DNA of 64,000 nucleotides from Acinetobacter portensis (GCF_023158935.1 NZ_CP096120.1:1302001-1366000), one strand, 5' to 3'; counted from the first letter of the stretch, positions 14,917-24,695 are shown. Numbers and translations: made by a program. The notes: generated by a model not told the origin, from the letters alone.

Positions 14917-15092
14917 GTGATCTCCAAATTTAATGCTTTTTTAAGTGTGGCGATTATACCTTAAAAATGCCTTTAAAATGTCACAATCTCTGTATTCCTA
15001 GTTTTTTACTGTGTATTTGAAATTTGATTTTTTAGAGAGATGAAATGAATACATTTATTGAATGAATGATTTTTTTAATAAGATAAAAAACG

Positions 15093-15131
15093 AAAACAGC
15101 ATTACGAGCACTTCACCCGCAATGCTGTTTT
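15093..15131 (-). terminator. Terminator of the GNAT gene
   Basis: AAAACAGCATT pairs with AATGCTGTTTT across a 17-base loop, just after the stop codon of the minus-strand acetyltransferase gene. Confidence 0.7.
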
Positions 15132-15137
15132 ATACAA

Positions 15138-15587
15138 CTAAATTAAATATTTGAAATAGTTATAATTTGGATGATTTTCTACAAAAACATAGTTCATTTT
15201 TTGATAAAAATTAGCAGCAGATTTTATCTCTGTGTTTAAACAAAGTGCCGAAAAATTCGCAATTGCTTTTTTCTCTAAATATTGAAGTAGCTGTTTACCT
15301 ACGCCATGCTTTCGATATTTAGGCAAAACATAAAAACGACGCACACGCCCAATACGTGTTTCAATATCTTGTTCATTCCATTGCAAATTTAAGCCGCCAC
15401 ATGCAATCAACTGACCATTATCATAAGCCATTAATAAAAACTCATTCGGTTTATCAAACCTGTTTTTACCACTTTCAAATTCTTCAATCATGCGCGTAAC
15501 AAACTCAAGCCCCTCTTTATTGGCTTGTTGCGCAAGCTTTGAAATTGCTTCTGGTAATTCTTTCACTTCTTGAATTTCTATCTTCAT
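15138..15587 (-). CDS. GNAT-family N-acetyltransferase
   Basis: 149 residues from the ATG at 15587, which has GGAAAT upstream. The ATG six codons earlier has no proper spacing to a binding site. The GNAT core is visible: a strand with ACGGLNL, then RVRRFYVLPKYRKHGVGKQ, which holds the acetyl-CoA pyrophosphate loop (RKHGVG), and AANFYQKMNYVFVE near the C terminus. The substrate cannot be read from sequence. It stands alone between two larger genes with its own terminator. No close named relative is recognised. Confidence 0.85.
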   Translation of the reverse strand: MKIEIQEVKELPEAISKLAQQANKEGLEFVTRMIEEFESGKNRFDKPNEFLLMAYDNGQLIACGGLNLQWNEQDIETRIGRVRRFYVLPKYRKHGVGKQLLQYLEKKAIANFSALCLNTEIKSAANFYQKMNYVFVENHPNYNYFKYLI

Positions 15588-15720
15588 ATTATTTCCAAAA
15601 ACCATCCTATGAATAATTAGACCAATACTTCCATTAAATGTTGAATTTTATTCATGAATCTATTGCTATCTTGAGCATTGGTGTAAACTCACCATTTTAA
15701 ATATTTACGTGATTAAAAAC

Positions 15721-16725
15721 ATGGCAACTGTTGATCTTTTTGCAATTGGTAACGCATTAATTGACCAAGAATTTAAAGTCTCGGATGACTTCCTTATTCA
15801 ACAAAACTTGCAAAAAGGCACCATGCAACTAACCGATGGTGAAACACAAGCAAATTTATACAACAACTTACTCAAAACTCAAAGCTATAAAGGTCAAGCT
15901 TCGGGTGGTTCTGCTGCAAATACGACTGTTGCTTTCAGCGCATTAGGCGGTTCAGCTTTTTATGCTTGCCGTGTAGGTAATGATGAACTCGGTTCAATTT
16001 ACTTAAATGGCTTAAACGATGCAGGTATCACAACATCTACTAAATCTATTAGTGAAGGTGTTACAGGTACTTGCATGGTATTAGTGAGCGAAGATTCCGA
16101 ACGTACAATGCACACATACTTAGGTATTACTGCTGAACTTACAGATGAACAAATCGACTTTACACCATTAAATACAGCAAAATGGTTATATATTGAAGGT
16201 TATTTATCTACAAGTGATACTGCACGTTTAGCGGTAAAACAAGCACGTGAAATTGCAAAAGCAAATGGTGTAAAAATTGCGTTAACATTATCAGATCCAG
16301 CAATGGTTCAATATGCACGTCAAGGCTTAAACGAGCTACTAGACGATGGTGTAGATTTGTTATTCTGTAATGAACAAGAAGCTTTAATGTATACAGAAAC
16401 AGACAATATTGATGCAGCTTTGGCTAAATTAAAATTACTTAGTCAGTCTGTTGTCATTACATTAAGCTCAAAAGGCGCTTTAATTTCAAATAGCCAAAAC
16501 ACATTTACAGTTGCAGGTCGTGAAGTTGTTGCCGTAGATACTAATGGTGCTGGTGATGCATTTGCAGGTTCATTCCTTTATGCTTTAAATGCAGGCTTAA
16601 ACGAAAAAGCTGCTGCTGAAATTGCTGTTTTAATTTCAAGCCAAGTGGTTGCACAATTTGGTCCACGCCTTGCTGTTCATCAATATGCCGAACTTCTTAA
16701 TACTTTTAATCAGGAAGCTGTTTAA
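15721..16725 (+). CDS. PfkB-family carbohydrate/nucleoside kinase (adenosine-kinase-like)
   Basis: Phosphorylates a sugar or nucleoside with ATP. 334 residues from the ATG at 15721; an upstream GTG at 15709 would add only four. The ribokinase fold is clear: GGSAANTTVAFSALGG near the N terminus (PfkB signature 1) and DTNGAGDAFAG near residue 273, with Asp279 as the catalytic base. Length and similarity pattern fit the group annotated as adenosine kinase, but the true substrate (adenosine, inosine/guanosine or a sugar) is unproved. The stop codon touches the ATG of the Rieske gene, so at least these two are translationally linked. Confidence 0.88.
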   Translation: MATVDLFAIGNALIDQEFKVSDDFLIQQNLQKGTMQLTDGETQANLYNNLLKTQSYKGQASGGSAANTTVAFSALGGSAFYACRVGNDELGSIYLNGLNDAGITTSTKSISEGVTGTCMVLVSEDSERTMHTYLGITAELTDEQIDFTPLNTAKWLYIEGYLSTSDTARLAVKQAREIAKANGVKIALTLSDPAMVQYARQGLNELLDDGVDLLFCNEQEALMYTETDNIDAALAKLKLLSQSVVITLSSKGALISNSQNTFTVAGREVVAVDTNGAGDAFAGSFLYALNAGLNEKAAAEIAVLISSQVVAQFGPRLAVHQYAELLNTFNQEAV

Positions 16726-17052
16726 ATGAATCGAATTTGCATGATGGAGGATGTTCCAGAACGTGAAGCACGTTCATTTGAAACATCCGACGGAGATAAT
16801 ATTTTTGTGACGCAACGTGATGGTGCATTTTATGCTTATCAAAACTTGTGCCCACATTTACAAGTTGAACTTGAATATCTTGAAAATCAGTTTTTAGACC
16901 GTGAACAAGAATATATTGAGTGTTCTACACATGGTGCTTTATTTCTTGTAGAAACAGGTGAATGTATTTCTGGCCCATGCCAAGGACAATCACTTGAAAA
17001 AGTAGATATAACAGTACATTCTGATGGTGGAATTTACTTAACCGAAGAATAA
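16726..17052 (+). CDS. Small Rieske [2Fe-2S] protein
   Basis: A stand-alone Rieske domain of 108 residues without signal or membrane segment. The cluster ligands are CPH (Cys42, His44) and CSTH (Cys66, His69), the standard C-x-H and C-x2-H pairs. This class includes ferredoxin subunits of ring-hydroxylating dioxygenases and the NirD small subunit, but none of their partner genes are nearby. Its ATG directly follows the stop of the PfkB kinase gene and the membrane-protein gene follows 17 bases later. An electron-transfer or redox-sensing role is inferred; the partner is unknown. Confidence 0.9.
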   Translation: MNRICMMEDVPEREARSFETSDGDNIFVTQRDGAFYAYQNLCPHLQVELEYLENQFLDREQEYIECSTHGALFLVETGECISGPCQGQSLEKVDITVHSDGGIYLTEE

Positions 17053-17069
17053 TTTTAAAGGTTTTCGCC

Positions 17070-17672
17070 ATGTATAATTTTTTAACAGATGTAAACTTAC
17101 TTCCTTTCCATTTAAGTTTATTGATTTTAATAATTCTAAGCATGGCGGAAACTGTTGGTTATTACATTAATCTAAAGCCAAGTAATGTATTTTCCCAAAT
17201 TTTCCCAAAACAACTGACTGAATCCCCCCTCGTCAATGTAAAATTTTCAAAACTACTCATTTTTATATTTTTACTGCTCAACTTTAGTGTTGCAGGCTAT
17301 TTCATCCAATTTGCAATCTTTGCAAAGCAACATGCTTTTGTTGCTTCATATTACATTATTATTCCTGCACTAATCATTGCTGTTTTCTTTACCGTTTTTA
17401 TGATTCATTGCTTAGACCAAGTCATTAAACCTAAAACAGCCAAACAAAATATCAGCCTTATTGGTCGTTTAGCAACAATTTCAAGCGGTCATGCACGACC
17501 AGGTTTTTCTGCTCAAGCACGTATAAGAGATCAGTTTGGGCGACTTCATTACATACAAGTAGAGCCTGAATTTGGCGAACTCGAATTTCAAACTCAAATC
17601 ATTATTGTTCGAAAAAAGAAATCTCACTACATTGCCAAGAAAATTGCTAAATCAACAGATCTATTTATTTAG
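17070..17672 (+). CDS. YqiJ-like membrane protein with C-terminal OB-fold-like domain
   Basis: 200 residues. Three hydrophobic segments (about 12-30, 65-85 and 92-116) are followed by a soluble C-terminal part from about residue 125, with SLIGRLATISSGHARPGFSAQARIRD and a basic tail. This architecture resembles the YqiJ/DUF1449 family, an NfeD-like OB-fold membrane protein usually encoded beside a flotillin (YqiK). No flotillin gene follows here; a 443-base gap and then the cyd operon come next. It is third in a run with the PfkB kinase and the Rieske gene. The family call is moderate and the function is unknown beyond a likely membrane-microdomain link. Confidence 0.65.
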   Translation: MYNFLTDVNLLPFHLSLLILIILSMAETVGYYINLKPSNVFSQIFPKQLTESPLVNVKFSKLLIFIFLLLNFSVAGYFIQFAIFAKQHAFVASYYIIIPALIIAVFFTVFMIHCLDQVIKPKTAKQNISLIGRLATISSGHARPGFSAQARIRDQFGRLHYIQVEPEFGELEFQTQIIIVRKKKSHYIAKKIAKSTDLFI

Positions 17673-18115
17673 CATATCGCTCTTATTGCGCACCTAATAC
17701 AGCTAAAACTCTCTAAATTATACCCACACTATTCCTTAATAGCGTGTAACTACGTACATCTTCCATAAAAAACTACACTTTTCACTTAAGAAAAAAATTA
17801 ATTATTTTAAATCTAATACAACATAACCCACCAAAACACTTGGTTTATTTTGCAAACAAAAACACGATTAAAATAAATAAGAATCATTTTAATAAAAATA
17901 TCAGACCATATTAGTTGGTTTAAGTAATATTATATAAGCTTTTTAGTCGGATTTATTTAATAAAATAATCTAGTTTAATAAAAAAACAGTTGGATCATAA
18001 GCCACTGTTTTAACTAAATTAATTAAAATATTTATATTTATACTGATCGGTCTATTTATTTTATATAACAAATGTTTAATAATATAAATATTGTTTATTT
18101 TTAAGACTTAGTAAT
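17673..18115. other. Long AT-rich intergenic region before the cyd operon
   Basis: 443 bases with no coding sequence I can support. It holds an inverted repeat, AAAACAGT at 17983-17990 against ACTGTTTT at 18004-18011, and several AT-only palindromic stretches. I found no clear TTGAT-N4-ATCAA (FNR/ANR) site by eye. The cyd promoter must lie here. Confidence 0.6.
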
Positions 18116-18307
18116 ATGAGCTTAGTCCCTAAGAATCTGAATAAAAGAGTCACCCGAGAAATAGCGATCATTTTAATTATTAAGGTTGCTATTTTACTCG
18201 TCATAAAAAATATTTGGTTTGACGCCCCAACTATTCCCAAAAATTTTGACAATCAAGTTGCCGAGCGTATTGCTGGCAGCACATCCCAAACTAAGGAGAC
18301 ACGTTGA
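18116..18307 (+). CDS. cydP: CydP, small putative subunit of cytochrome bd oxidase
   Basis: 63 residues: a basic N terminus, one transmembrane segment (about 15-33, [19 protein letters not shown]) and a polar C-terminal tail. Size, single-span topology and position immediately before cydA match the small protein CydP. Its TGA overlaps the cydA ATG by one base (TGATG), so the two are translationally coupled. It probably packs against the CydAB core in the inner membrane. The assignment rests mainly on context and general features. Confidence 0.75.
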   Translation: MSLVPKNLNKRVTREIAIILIIKVAILLVIKNIWFDAPTIPKNFDNQVAERIAGSTSQTKETR

Positions 18308-19893
18308 TGATTACTGAAAGCGTGGTCGATTTATCGCGGTTCCAGTTTGCAATGACTGCGATGTATCACTTTATTTTTGTACCGCTGACTTTAGGTCTTG
18401 CATTTATTCTTGCCATTATGGAAACCACTTATGTGATTTCTGGTAAAGAAATTTATAAGGACATGACCAAATTCTGGGGCAAATTATTCGGTATTAACTT
18501 CGCGCTTGGGGTAACTACTGGTTTAACAATGGAGTTCCAGTTCGGTACTAACTGGGCATATTACTCACATTATGTAGGTGATATTTTCGGTGCTCCATTG
18601 GCTATTGAAGGCTTAATGGCCTTCTTCTTGGAATCTACATTCATTGGCTTGTTCTTCTTTGGATGGGATCGTCTATCTAAAGTGCAACATTTGGCAGTAA
18701 CTTGGTTAGTCGCTTTCGGCTCTAACATGTCTGCTTTATGGATTTTGGTTGCCAATGGTTGGATGCAAAACCCAGTCGGCTCAGCATTCAACTATGAAAC
18801 CATGCGTATGGAGTTAGTGGACTTCGGTGCCTTAATATTTAACCCCGTTGCTCAGGTTAAATTTGTACATACTGTATCTGCAGGTTATGTAACAGGCGCA
18901 ATTTTCGTACTGGCTATTTCTAGTTACTACTTATTGAAAAAACGCGACTTACCATTTGCTCGTCGTTCTTTCGCTATTGCTGCAATCTTTGGTTTAGCAT
19001 CTACACTTTCAGTTATTTTACTGGGTGATGAATCTGGTTATGAACTAGGTGATGTGCAAAAAACTAAGTTAGCTGCAATTGAGGCAGAATGGGATACTCA
19101 CCCTGCACCTGCTGCATTTACTTTATTTGGTATTCCAAATGAAGAAACGCAAACAACAGATTACGCAGTTAAAATCCCTTATGTGATGGGTTTAATTGCA
19201 ACTCGCTCTACGACTGAAGAAGTAACAGGGATTAAAGACCTAATTGCGAATCATGAACTTCGTATTCGTAACGGTATGGTTGCTTATTCTCAACTTGAGC
19301 AATTACGTGCTGGTGATGAATCTGAAACACTTAAAGCAGCGTTCGCAGACTCTCAAAAAGACTTAGGCTACGGTTTACTTCTTAAGAAATACACACCAAA
19401 TGTTGTAGATGCATCTGATGAGCAAATTAAAGCGGCTGCTCAAGACACTATTCCACATGTACCAAGCTTATTCTGGTCATTCCGTGCAATGGTTGCTTCA
19501 GGCTTCTTAATGCTTGTATTGTTTGCTTTCGCTACATTTGCTGTTGCAAAACGCAATGCTGAAAACAAACCTTGGTTATTAAAGTTCGCCCTATTCTCTC
19601 TACCACTTCCTTGGATTGCTGCGCAAACTGGTTGGTACGTTGCAGAAGTTGGTCGTCAACCTTGGACAATTGGTGAAGTACTTCCTACACACTTATCTGC
19701 ATCTTCATTGAGCACTGGTGATGTATGGGGTTCAATCATCGCATTAGCATCGTTCTACACAGTATTACTTATCATTGAAATGTACTTAATGATTAAATTC
19801 TCTCGCCTAGGTCCAAGTTCTCTTCACACTGGTAAATACCATTTTGAAAAACTTGAAGCTGCACAAAAGGCAAATGAGGAGTCTCAAGCATGA
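18307..19893 (+). CDS. cydA: Cytochrome bd ubiquinol oxidase subunit I
   Basis: Catalytic subunit of the bd terminal oxidase of the inner membrane, which reduces oxygen with electrons from ubiquinol and carries hemes b558, b595 and d. 528 residues (E. coli 522). His21 corresponds to the high-spin heme ligand near the N terminus. The GRQPW signature ([16 protein letters not shown]) is present. A long Q-loop of over 100 residues between the membrane segments after [12 protein letters not shown] and before [10 protein letters not shown] makes it the long-loop, E. coli-like type. The ATG at 18307 overlaps the cydP stop; a TTG one codon earlier is the only other choice. It is the second gene of cydP-cydA-cydB-cydX-ybgE. 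Confidence 0.98.
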   Translation: MITESVVDLSRFQFAMTAMYHFIFVPLTLGLAFILAIMETTYVISGKEIYKDMTKFWGKLFGINFALGVTTGLTMEFQFGTNWAYYSHYVGDIFGAPLAIEGLMAFFLESTFIGLFFFGWDRLSKVQHLAVTWLVAFGSNMSALWILVANGWMQNPVGSAFNYETMRMELVDFGALIFNPVAQVKFVHTVSAGYVTGAIFVLAISSYYLLKKRDLPFARRSFAIAAIFGLASTLSVILLGDESGYELGDVQKTKLAAIEAEWDTHPAPAAFTLFGIPNEETQTTDYAVKIPYVMGLIATRSTTEEVTGIKDLIANHELRIRNGMVAYSQLEQLRAGDESETLKAAFADSQKDLGYGLLLKKYTPNVVDASDEQIKAAAQDTIPHVPSLFWSFRAMVASGFLMLVLFAFATFAVAKRNAENKPWLLKFALFSLPLPWIAAQTGWYVAEVGRQPWTIGEVLPTHLSASSLSTGDVWGSIIALASFYTVLLIIEMYLMIKFSRLGPSSLHTGKYHFEKLEAAQKANEESQA

Positions 19894-21035
19894 TCGAATA
19901 TGAACTACTCAAAATAATCTGGTGGGTACTTGTAGGTGTTCTACTTATTGGTTTCGCATTAACAGATGGTTTCGATATGGGCTCAATGGCAATTATGCCA
20001 TTCGTAGGTAAAACAGATGACGAACGTCGTGCGGCAATCAATACGATTGCCCCACACTGGGACGGTAACCAAGTTTGGTTCATTACTGCAGGTGGTGCAT
20101 TATTTGCTGCATGGCCAATGGTTTATGCAACAGCATTCTCTGGTATGTACTGGGCGCTGTTACTCGTACTCTTTGCCCTGTTCTTACGGCCTGTAGGTTT
20201 CGACTACCGATCTAAACTTGAAAACACTCAATGGCGCACGTCTTGGGATTGGGGTTTAGCTGTAGGCGGTGCAGTTCCAGCATTAGTATTTGGTGTTGCT
20301 TTTGGTAATATGTTCTTAGGCGTACCGTTCACATTAGATGAAACTGTACGTTCTACATATACTGGTAGCTTCTTTGCTTTACTTAATCCATTTGCACTTG
20401 TGTGTGGTATTGTAAGCTTATCAATGCTTTGCGCTCATGGTGGTGCTTGGTTAATGCTTCGTACAGATGGTGACTTACGTGCTCGTTCTGCTAAAGCAAC
20501 TCAAATTATGGGTATTGTATTCCTAGTTTGTTTCTTAGGCGCTGGTGCATGGTTATACTTCGGTAATATCCAAGGTTACACACTTGTTCAACCTTTCGAT
20601 ACAAATGGTGTTGCTAACCCTCTTGCGAAAGAAGTACTTACAAATGCCAACCCAGGTTGGATGAATAACTACAGCACCTATCCAATTACAATCATTGCTC
20701 CTGTACTTGCTATTTTAGGTGCATTAATTGTGATTCCTGCTGCTGGTAAAGCAAAAGCTGGTTTAAGCTTCTTAGGTACAAGTCTTGCTGTTATTGGTGC
20801 AATCTTAACTGCTGGTTTTGCCTTGTTCCCATTCTTAATGCCATCAAGCCTTAACCCAACAGTAAGCTTAACCATGTGGGATGCAGTTTCAAGTAAAAAT
20901 ACACTTGTAGTAATGACTGTTGCAGCATGTATTTTCGTACCATTGATTCTGATTTACACAACTTGGTGCTACTACAAAATGTGGGGCGTTATTACTAACA
21001 AACATGTTCAGGACAATACGCATAGCCTTTACTAA
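19890..21035 (+). CDS. cydB: Cytochrome bd ubiquinol oxidase subunit II
   Basis: Heme-free partner of CydA. 381 residues (E. coli 379) with about eight transmembrane segments. The N-terminal [10 protein letters not shown] and the [21 protein letters not shown] stretch are typical of the family. The ATG overlaps the cydA stop by four bases (ATGA), a classic translational coupling. The oxidase gives high-affinity oxygen respiration and tolerance to cyanide, sulfide and nitric oxide in characterised bacteria. Confidence 0.98.
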   Translation: MIEYELLKIIWWVLVGVLLIGFALTDGFDMGSMAIMPFVGKTDDERRAAINTIAPHWDGNQVWFITAGGALFAAWPMVYATAFSGMYWALLLVLFALFLRPVGFDYRSKLENTQWRTSWDWGLAVGGAVPALVFGVAFGNMFLGVPFTLDETVRSTYTGSFFALLNPFALVCGIVSLSMLCAHGGAWLMLRTDGDLRARSAKATQIMGIVFLVCFLGAGAWLYFGNIQGYTLVQPFDTNGVANPLAKEVLTNANPGWMNNYSTYPITIIAPVLAILGALIVIPAAGKAKAGLSFLGTSLAVIGAILTAGFALFPFLMPSSLNPTVSLTMWDAVSSKNTLVVMTVAACIFVPLILIYTTWCYYKMWGVITNKHVQDNTHSLY

Positions 21036-21059
21036 GGTCTATGCTTAGGAGAATAAATT

Positions 21060-21161
21060 ATGTGGTATTTTGCTTGGATTCTCGGTGTATTGATGGCATG
21101 TTTCGCTGGTGTGTTAAGTGCCCTTTACATTGAACACAATCACGATTTAGACGAGGAATAA
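21060..21161 (+). CDS. cydX: CydX, 33-residue subunit of cytochrome bd oxidase
   Basis: A very short gene that automatic calling often misses. The protein begins MWYFAWILG, has one transmembrane helix and ends HNHDLDEE, a close match to CydX/CbdX (37 residues in E. coli). CydX stabilises the heme active site of CydAB. It starts 24 bases after cydB and ends 3 bases before the ybgE start. AGGAG lies 8 bases before the ATG. Confidence 0.93.
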   Translation: MWYFAWILGVLMACFAGVLSALYIEHNHDLDEE

Positions 21162-21164
21162 GTC

Positions 21165-21467
21165 ATGAGCGATGTTGTAATGGAAAATCAAAATGTAGAT
21201 CCAAAACCTAATAAGTTTGCAATGATCATTTCTTGCCTTTTGGCTTTCCCACTTGCAGCCGTCTTATTACTTCATCCTGCAGCTATGTTGGATGCAAACG
21301 GTGAATACAGCCATCGTGCCATGATGCTTATTATGATTGGTATTTCTGGTGGCTTTGTTCACGGTGTTGGTTTTACACCAAGATTTTGGTTCTGGAAATG
21401 GATTTTTAGCCCTTTCCTTTCATGGCCTTTAATGCTGTGGGGCTATTACACTTGGTTCTTAACCTAA
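21165..21467 (+). CDS. ybgE: Cyd operon protein YbgE
   Basis: 100 residues with about three hydrophobic helices, similar in size to E. coli YbgE (97). The stretch FVHGVGFTPRFWFWKWIFSP is typical. The function is unproved; it is conserved at the end of cyd operons and is presumed to help assembly of the oxidase. It starts 3 bases after cydX and is followed by a strong terminator, so it closes the operon. Confidence 0.9.
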   Translation: MSDVVMENQNVDPKPNKFAMIISCLLAFPLAAVLLLHPAAMLDANGEYSHRAMMLIMIGISGGFVHGVGFTPRFWFWKWIFSPFLSWPLMLWGYYTWFLT

Positions 21468-21482
21468 CCAATCCTTATCTAT

Positions 21483-21510
21483 AAAAAGAGCGCTATATGC
21501 GCTCTTTTTA
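21483..21510 (+). terminator. Terminator of the cyd operon
   Basis: AAAAAGAGCGC and GCGCTCTTTTT form an 11-base stem around TATAT, just after ybgE. Confidence 0.9.
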
Positions 21511-21593
21511 TTTATCTAAATAAGTCAGATTTTTACGCTATAAAAATATATTTCATCTCATTCTTTTAGATCGATTATTCATTATCTAAAGCC

Positions 21594-21624
21594 AATAAAA
21601 AAACCAGACATAAAGTCTGGTTTT
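21594..21624 (-). terminator. Terminator of aroC
   Basis: AAAACCAGAC and GTCTGGTTTT form a 10-base stem around ATAAA. Read on the minus strand it ends in seven Ts and lies just after the aroC stop. Confidence 0.88.
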
Positions 21625-21637
21625 AATTTACAACAAT

Positions 21638-22723
21638 TTAAATCGGTTCAAATGGTGCAACCACATCAGCATTTTGTGCACGATGACGCATGAAATGATC
21701 CATCAACACAATTGCAAGCATTGCTTCTGCAATTGGCGTTGCACGAACACCTACGCAAGGATCATGACGACCTTTAGTCAACACATCGGCATTTTCACGT
21801 TCAATAGTAATTGTTTTACCTGGTGTTGTAATAGATGCTGTTGGTTTCAAGGCAATCGCAACACGAATGTCTTGCCCACTTGAAATACCACCTAAAATAC
21901 CACCTGCATGATTTGCCAAGAAACCATCTGTGGTTAATTCATCACGTGTTTCATGACCGAATTGTTCTGCCACACCAAAACCATCGCCAATTTCAACACC
22001 TTTCACAGCATTAATTGACATCATGGCATGTGCGATATCTGCATCTAAACGATCAAATACAGGCTCGCCCCAACCTACAGGGACTTGAGTCGCAATAATC
22101 TCTAGTTTCGCACCACAGCTTGTACCTTGTTCACGCAATGACGTTACAAGTGCTTCAAAACGTGGAACTGCATCAACATCGCCACAAAAAAATGGATTAT
22201 TTGGAACTTCATTCCAATCTAATTTTTCAGCTTTTTCTGTGCCAATTTGAGTGACATGACCACGGATTTCAATACCAAATTTTTCGAATAAGAATTTCTT
22301 GGCAATTGCACCTGCGGCTACACGCATTGCTGTTTCGCGCGCGCTTGAGCGACCACCACCACGGTAATCACGGAAACCATACTTTTGTGTATAAGTATAA
22401 TCTGCATGACCTGGCCGGAAAGTTTGTGCAATGTTGCCATAATCTTTCGATTTTTGGTCTGTATTGCGAATAAGTAAACCAATTGATGTACCTGTGGTTT
22501 TACCTTCAAATACACCTGAAATAATTTCTACTTCATCTGGCTCTTTACGCTGAGTTGCAAATTTAGATGTACCTGGTTTACGGCGATCTAAATCTTTTTG
22601 CAAATCTGCTTCAGACAGTTCAATTCCTGGTGGAACGCCATCGACAATAGCCATAAGACCAGCGCCATGAGATTCACCACAAGTCGTTACACGAAACAGT
22701 TGTCCAATACTATTACCTGCCAT
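21638..22723 (-). CDS. aroC: Chorismate synthase
   Basis: Converts 5-enolpyruvylshikimate 3-phosphate to chorismate, the last step of the shikimate pathway, using reduced FMN. The 361 residues match the usual length. Family motifs seen are GESHG near the N terminus, [28 protein letters not shown] (with the FMN and phosphate contacts) and the late [11 protein letters not shown]. It lies 12 bases downstream of prmB on the same strand, an arrangement common in gammaproteobacteria, so the two are co-transcribed. Confidence 0.98.
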   Translation of the reverse strand: MAGNSIGQLFRVTTCGESHGAGLMAIVDGVPPGIELSEADLQKDLDRRKPGTSKFATQRKEPDEVEIISGVFEGKTTGTSIGLLIRNTDQKSKDYGNIAQTFRPGHADYTYTQKYGFRDYRGGGRSSARETAMRVAAGAIAKKFLFEKFGIEIRGHVTQIGTEKAEKLDWNEVPNNPFFCGDVDAVPRFEALVTSLREQGTSCGAKLEIIATQVPVGWGEPVFDRLDADIAHAMMSINAVKGVEIGDGFGVAEQFGHETRDELTTDGFLANHAGGILGGISSGQDIRVAIALKPTASITTPGKTITIERENADVLTKGRHDPCVGVRATPIAEAMLAIVLMDHFMRHRAQNADVVAPFEPI

Positions 22724-22735
22724 GTTTACGACTCC

Positions 22736-23746
22736 TTATGAATTGATAGATTGAATAAATAATTCACGGTACTCACGGCATTGCGCTGCTGTTAATGCAA
22801 AAATGCCCGAACCGCCTTTTTGGAACTGTAACCAGTAGAAATCTACTGTGTTAAAGTTTTGCTTCATTGCCCATTCAGAGTTACCTACTTCAATCACAAT
22901 TAAGCCATCTTCAGTTAAGTAATCTGCTGCTTGCGCTAACATTTTACGTACCAAATCTAAACCATCTTGACCTGCGGCAAGTGCCATTTCAGGTTCATGA
23001 TGGAACTCATCAGGAAGATCAGCCATATCTTCCGCATCGACATATGGCGGATTCGATACGATTAAATCATATTGATTTTCAGCAGGAATTTTTTCGAACA
23101 AATCAGATTCAAGCAATGCAACATTGAACTGTTGATTGTGATGTTCACAGTTAATTTGTGCTACTTCTAAGGCATCTTTAGACAGATCAGTCGCATCCAC
23201 TTCTGCTTCTGGGAATGCATAAGCCAATGCAATGGCAATACAACCTGAACCTGTGCACATATCTAAAATACGGCGTGGCATTTTAGGATTTGGGTTTTCA
23301 GGTAGATTGTTCACACCTTCACGTGCTTCGTGATTTTCATCTAAACAGTATGGTGCAAAACGGTTTTGAATCAGTTCTGCAATTGGAGAACGTGGAATCA
23401 GTACACGTTCATCCACATAATAAGGTTTGCCGTCAAAGTAGGCTAAATTCAATAAATATGAGGTTGGCATACGCTCATTAATACGGCGTTCCAATAAGCC
23501 TAAAAATTCAGCTTTTTCACTTGGGAGTAATTTTGCATCAAGAATTTCAGCATCTGCTTTCCATTCAAGTGACATGCTTTGTAATACAAGTGCTGAGCTT
23601 TCAGCAAAATAGTCTTCTGTACCTTGACCTAAATGCGCATCGTATTGACGTAATGCTGTCACACCAAAGCGGATAAAATCACGAATTGTACTGAGGTTGT
23701 CAGCAGCTTCCTGAATATGTTCAGGGCTAATAGTCGGGCGATCCAC
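22736..23746 (-). CDS. prmB: Ribosomal protein uL3 glutamine methyltransferase
   Basis: Methylates the side-chain amide of a glutamine in ribosomal protein uL3 using S-adenosylmethionine. 336 residues: a helical N-terminal substrate-binding domain (about 1-115) and a Rossmann methyltransferase domain with LDMCTGSGCIAIALA at 161-175 (SAM motif I) and NPPY at 232-235, the glutamine-binding signature. The long N-terminal domain and the position beside aroC favour PrmB over PrmC (release-factor methylase). The start at 23746 is preceded by GGAGACGCC. Confidence 0.92.
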   Translation of the reverse strand: MDRPTISPEHIQEAADNLSTIRDFIRFGVTALRQYDAHLGQGTEDYFAESSALVLQSMSLEWKADAEILDAKLLPSEKAEFLGLLERRINERMPTSYLLNLAYFDGKPYYVDERVLIPRSPIAELIQNRFAPYCLDENHEAREGVNNLPENPNPKMPRRILDMCTGSGCIAIALAYAFPEAEVDATDLSKDALEVAQINCEHHNQQFNVALLESDLFEKIPAENQYDLIVSNPPYVDAEDMADLPDEFHHEPEMALAAGQDGLDLVRKMLAQAADYLTEDGLIVIEVGNSEWAMKQNFNTVDFYWLQFQKGGSGIFALTAAQCREYRELFIQSINS

Positions 23747-23837
23747 TTTAAGGCGTCTCCAAAGTCATATGTCTTAAGCGCCTTATAATACCTTGTTTTA
23801 AACAATTTTTAATATTTTGATTGTTTAATTTCCACAA

Positions 23838-24233
23838 TTATCTACTTAATGTTTTATTCTTTACTTGTACTTCAAGCATATCTGCACGTGAACTTGTGAA
23901 TCGTAATGAACATCCAATATTTGCTGAATTAAGTTGCTTTGGTTTTTTATTGATTAAGCCACACGATACATCACGTTGCTTTTCCCAGTTTATTTGAATG
24001 ATATTTAAGTTACTTTTTTCTTGTTCATTTGAAAGTGCCATATTCTTTTTAAAGAGTTTTTTCACTCTTTTATTTTGAGCTTTCAGTTCTTTAGATTGGC
24101 AAAAATTAATTATCTTAATTTGATTGTTTGATGATTTCATGCATTTAACATATTTCTTAGAAAACCCCATTGAATAGGAATTTACAGCAAATAAACTGCA
24201 TGCAACAAACAACATACCCTTAAAAAACTTCAT
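23838..24233 (-). CDS. Secreted LprI-like (DUF1311) protein
   Basis: 131 residues with a signal peptide (hydrophobic 4-20, cleavage likely after VNSYS). The mature part has four cysteines, a highly basic helical centre (KRVKKLFKKN) and the W-x3-RD-x2-C motif (WEKQRDVSC) that marks the DUF1311/LprI-like domain. LprI proteins inhibit lysozyme in some species, and many relatives are uncharacterised. The location is periplasmic or secreted. The gene is monocistronic and AT-rich. The family call rests on this motif and cysteine pattern only. Confidence 0.7.
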   Translation of the reverse strand: MKFFKGMLFVACSLFAVNSYSMGFSKKYVKCMKSSNNQIKIINFCQSKELKAQNKRVKKLFKKNMALSNEQEKSNLNIIQINWEKQRDVSCGLINKKPKQLNSANIGCSLRFTSSRADMLEVQVKNKTLSR

Positions 24234-24389
24234 ATAAATTTCCCCAAATTTAAATTTGAACTTTCAATTTATTATTAAAAACTTAATTGCCACTGTATAT
24301 ACCATTTTTTCAGCTGGCTTTCAAAATTAACATTGATTCTTCAACAATAAACCCTATATATATAATTGTCTTAATCGGTATTTAATTTT

Positions 24390-24695
24390 ATGAGCTACAA
24401 ACATAATAACTTAATGGCAATACGTACAAACTACTGGAATGATACCCAAAATCCTGATGTATTAATTGAAAAAGAGTTTTTACAAATTACTTTAAGCGAA
24501 CAAAATATTTATGCTGAACCTTCTTTAGATGATGCTAAATACCTATTTTTTAATTTACCGAGCATTATTATTGTTAAAGGCTATGCCCTTGGTTTTATGA
24601 ACAATAGTGTTAAAAGTATGATTCATGAGTTTATTGAAACACATAAAGTCGAGCTACAAAATAAAGCCGAAATTAAAATGAAATATCGAATGTAA
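24390..24695 (+). CDS. Uncharacterised 101-residue protein
   Basis: No family recognised. The sequence is soluble, with mixed alpha/beta character: a short N terminus with possible alternative start at the second methionine (residue 9), a strand-rich middle (YLFFNLPSIIIVKGYALGF) and a helical, charged C terminus. No signal peptide. It stands alone between the LprI-like gene and the ABC1 kinase gene. Upstream sequence is AT-rich without a strong Shine-Dalgarno. The open frame and good codon continuity support a real gene; function unknown. Confidence 0.55.
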   Translation: MSYKHNNLMAIRTNYWNDTQNPDVLIEKEFLQITLSEQNIYAEPSLDDAKYLFFNLPSIIIVKGYALGFMNNSVKSMIHEFIETHKVELQNKAEIKMKYRM

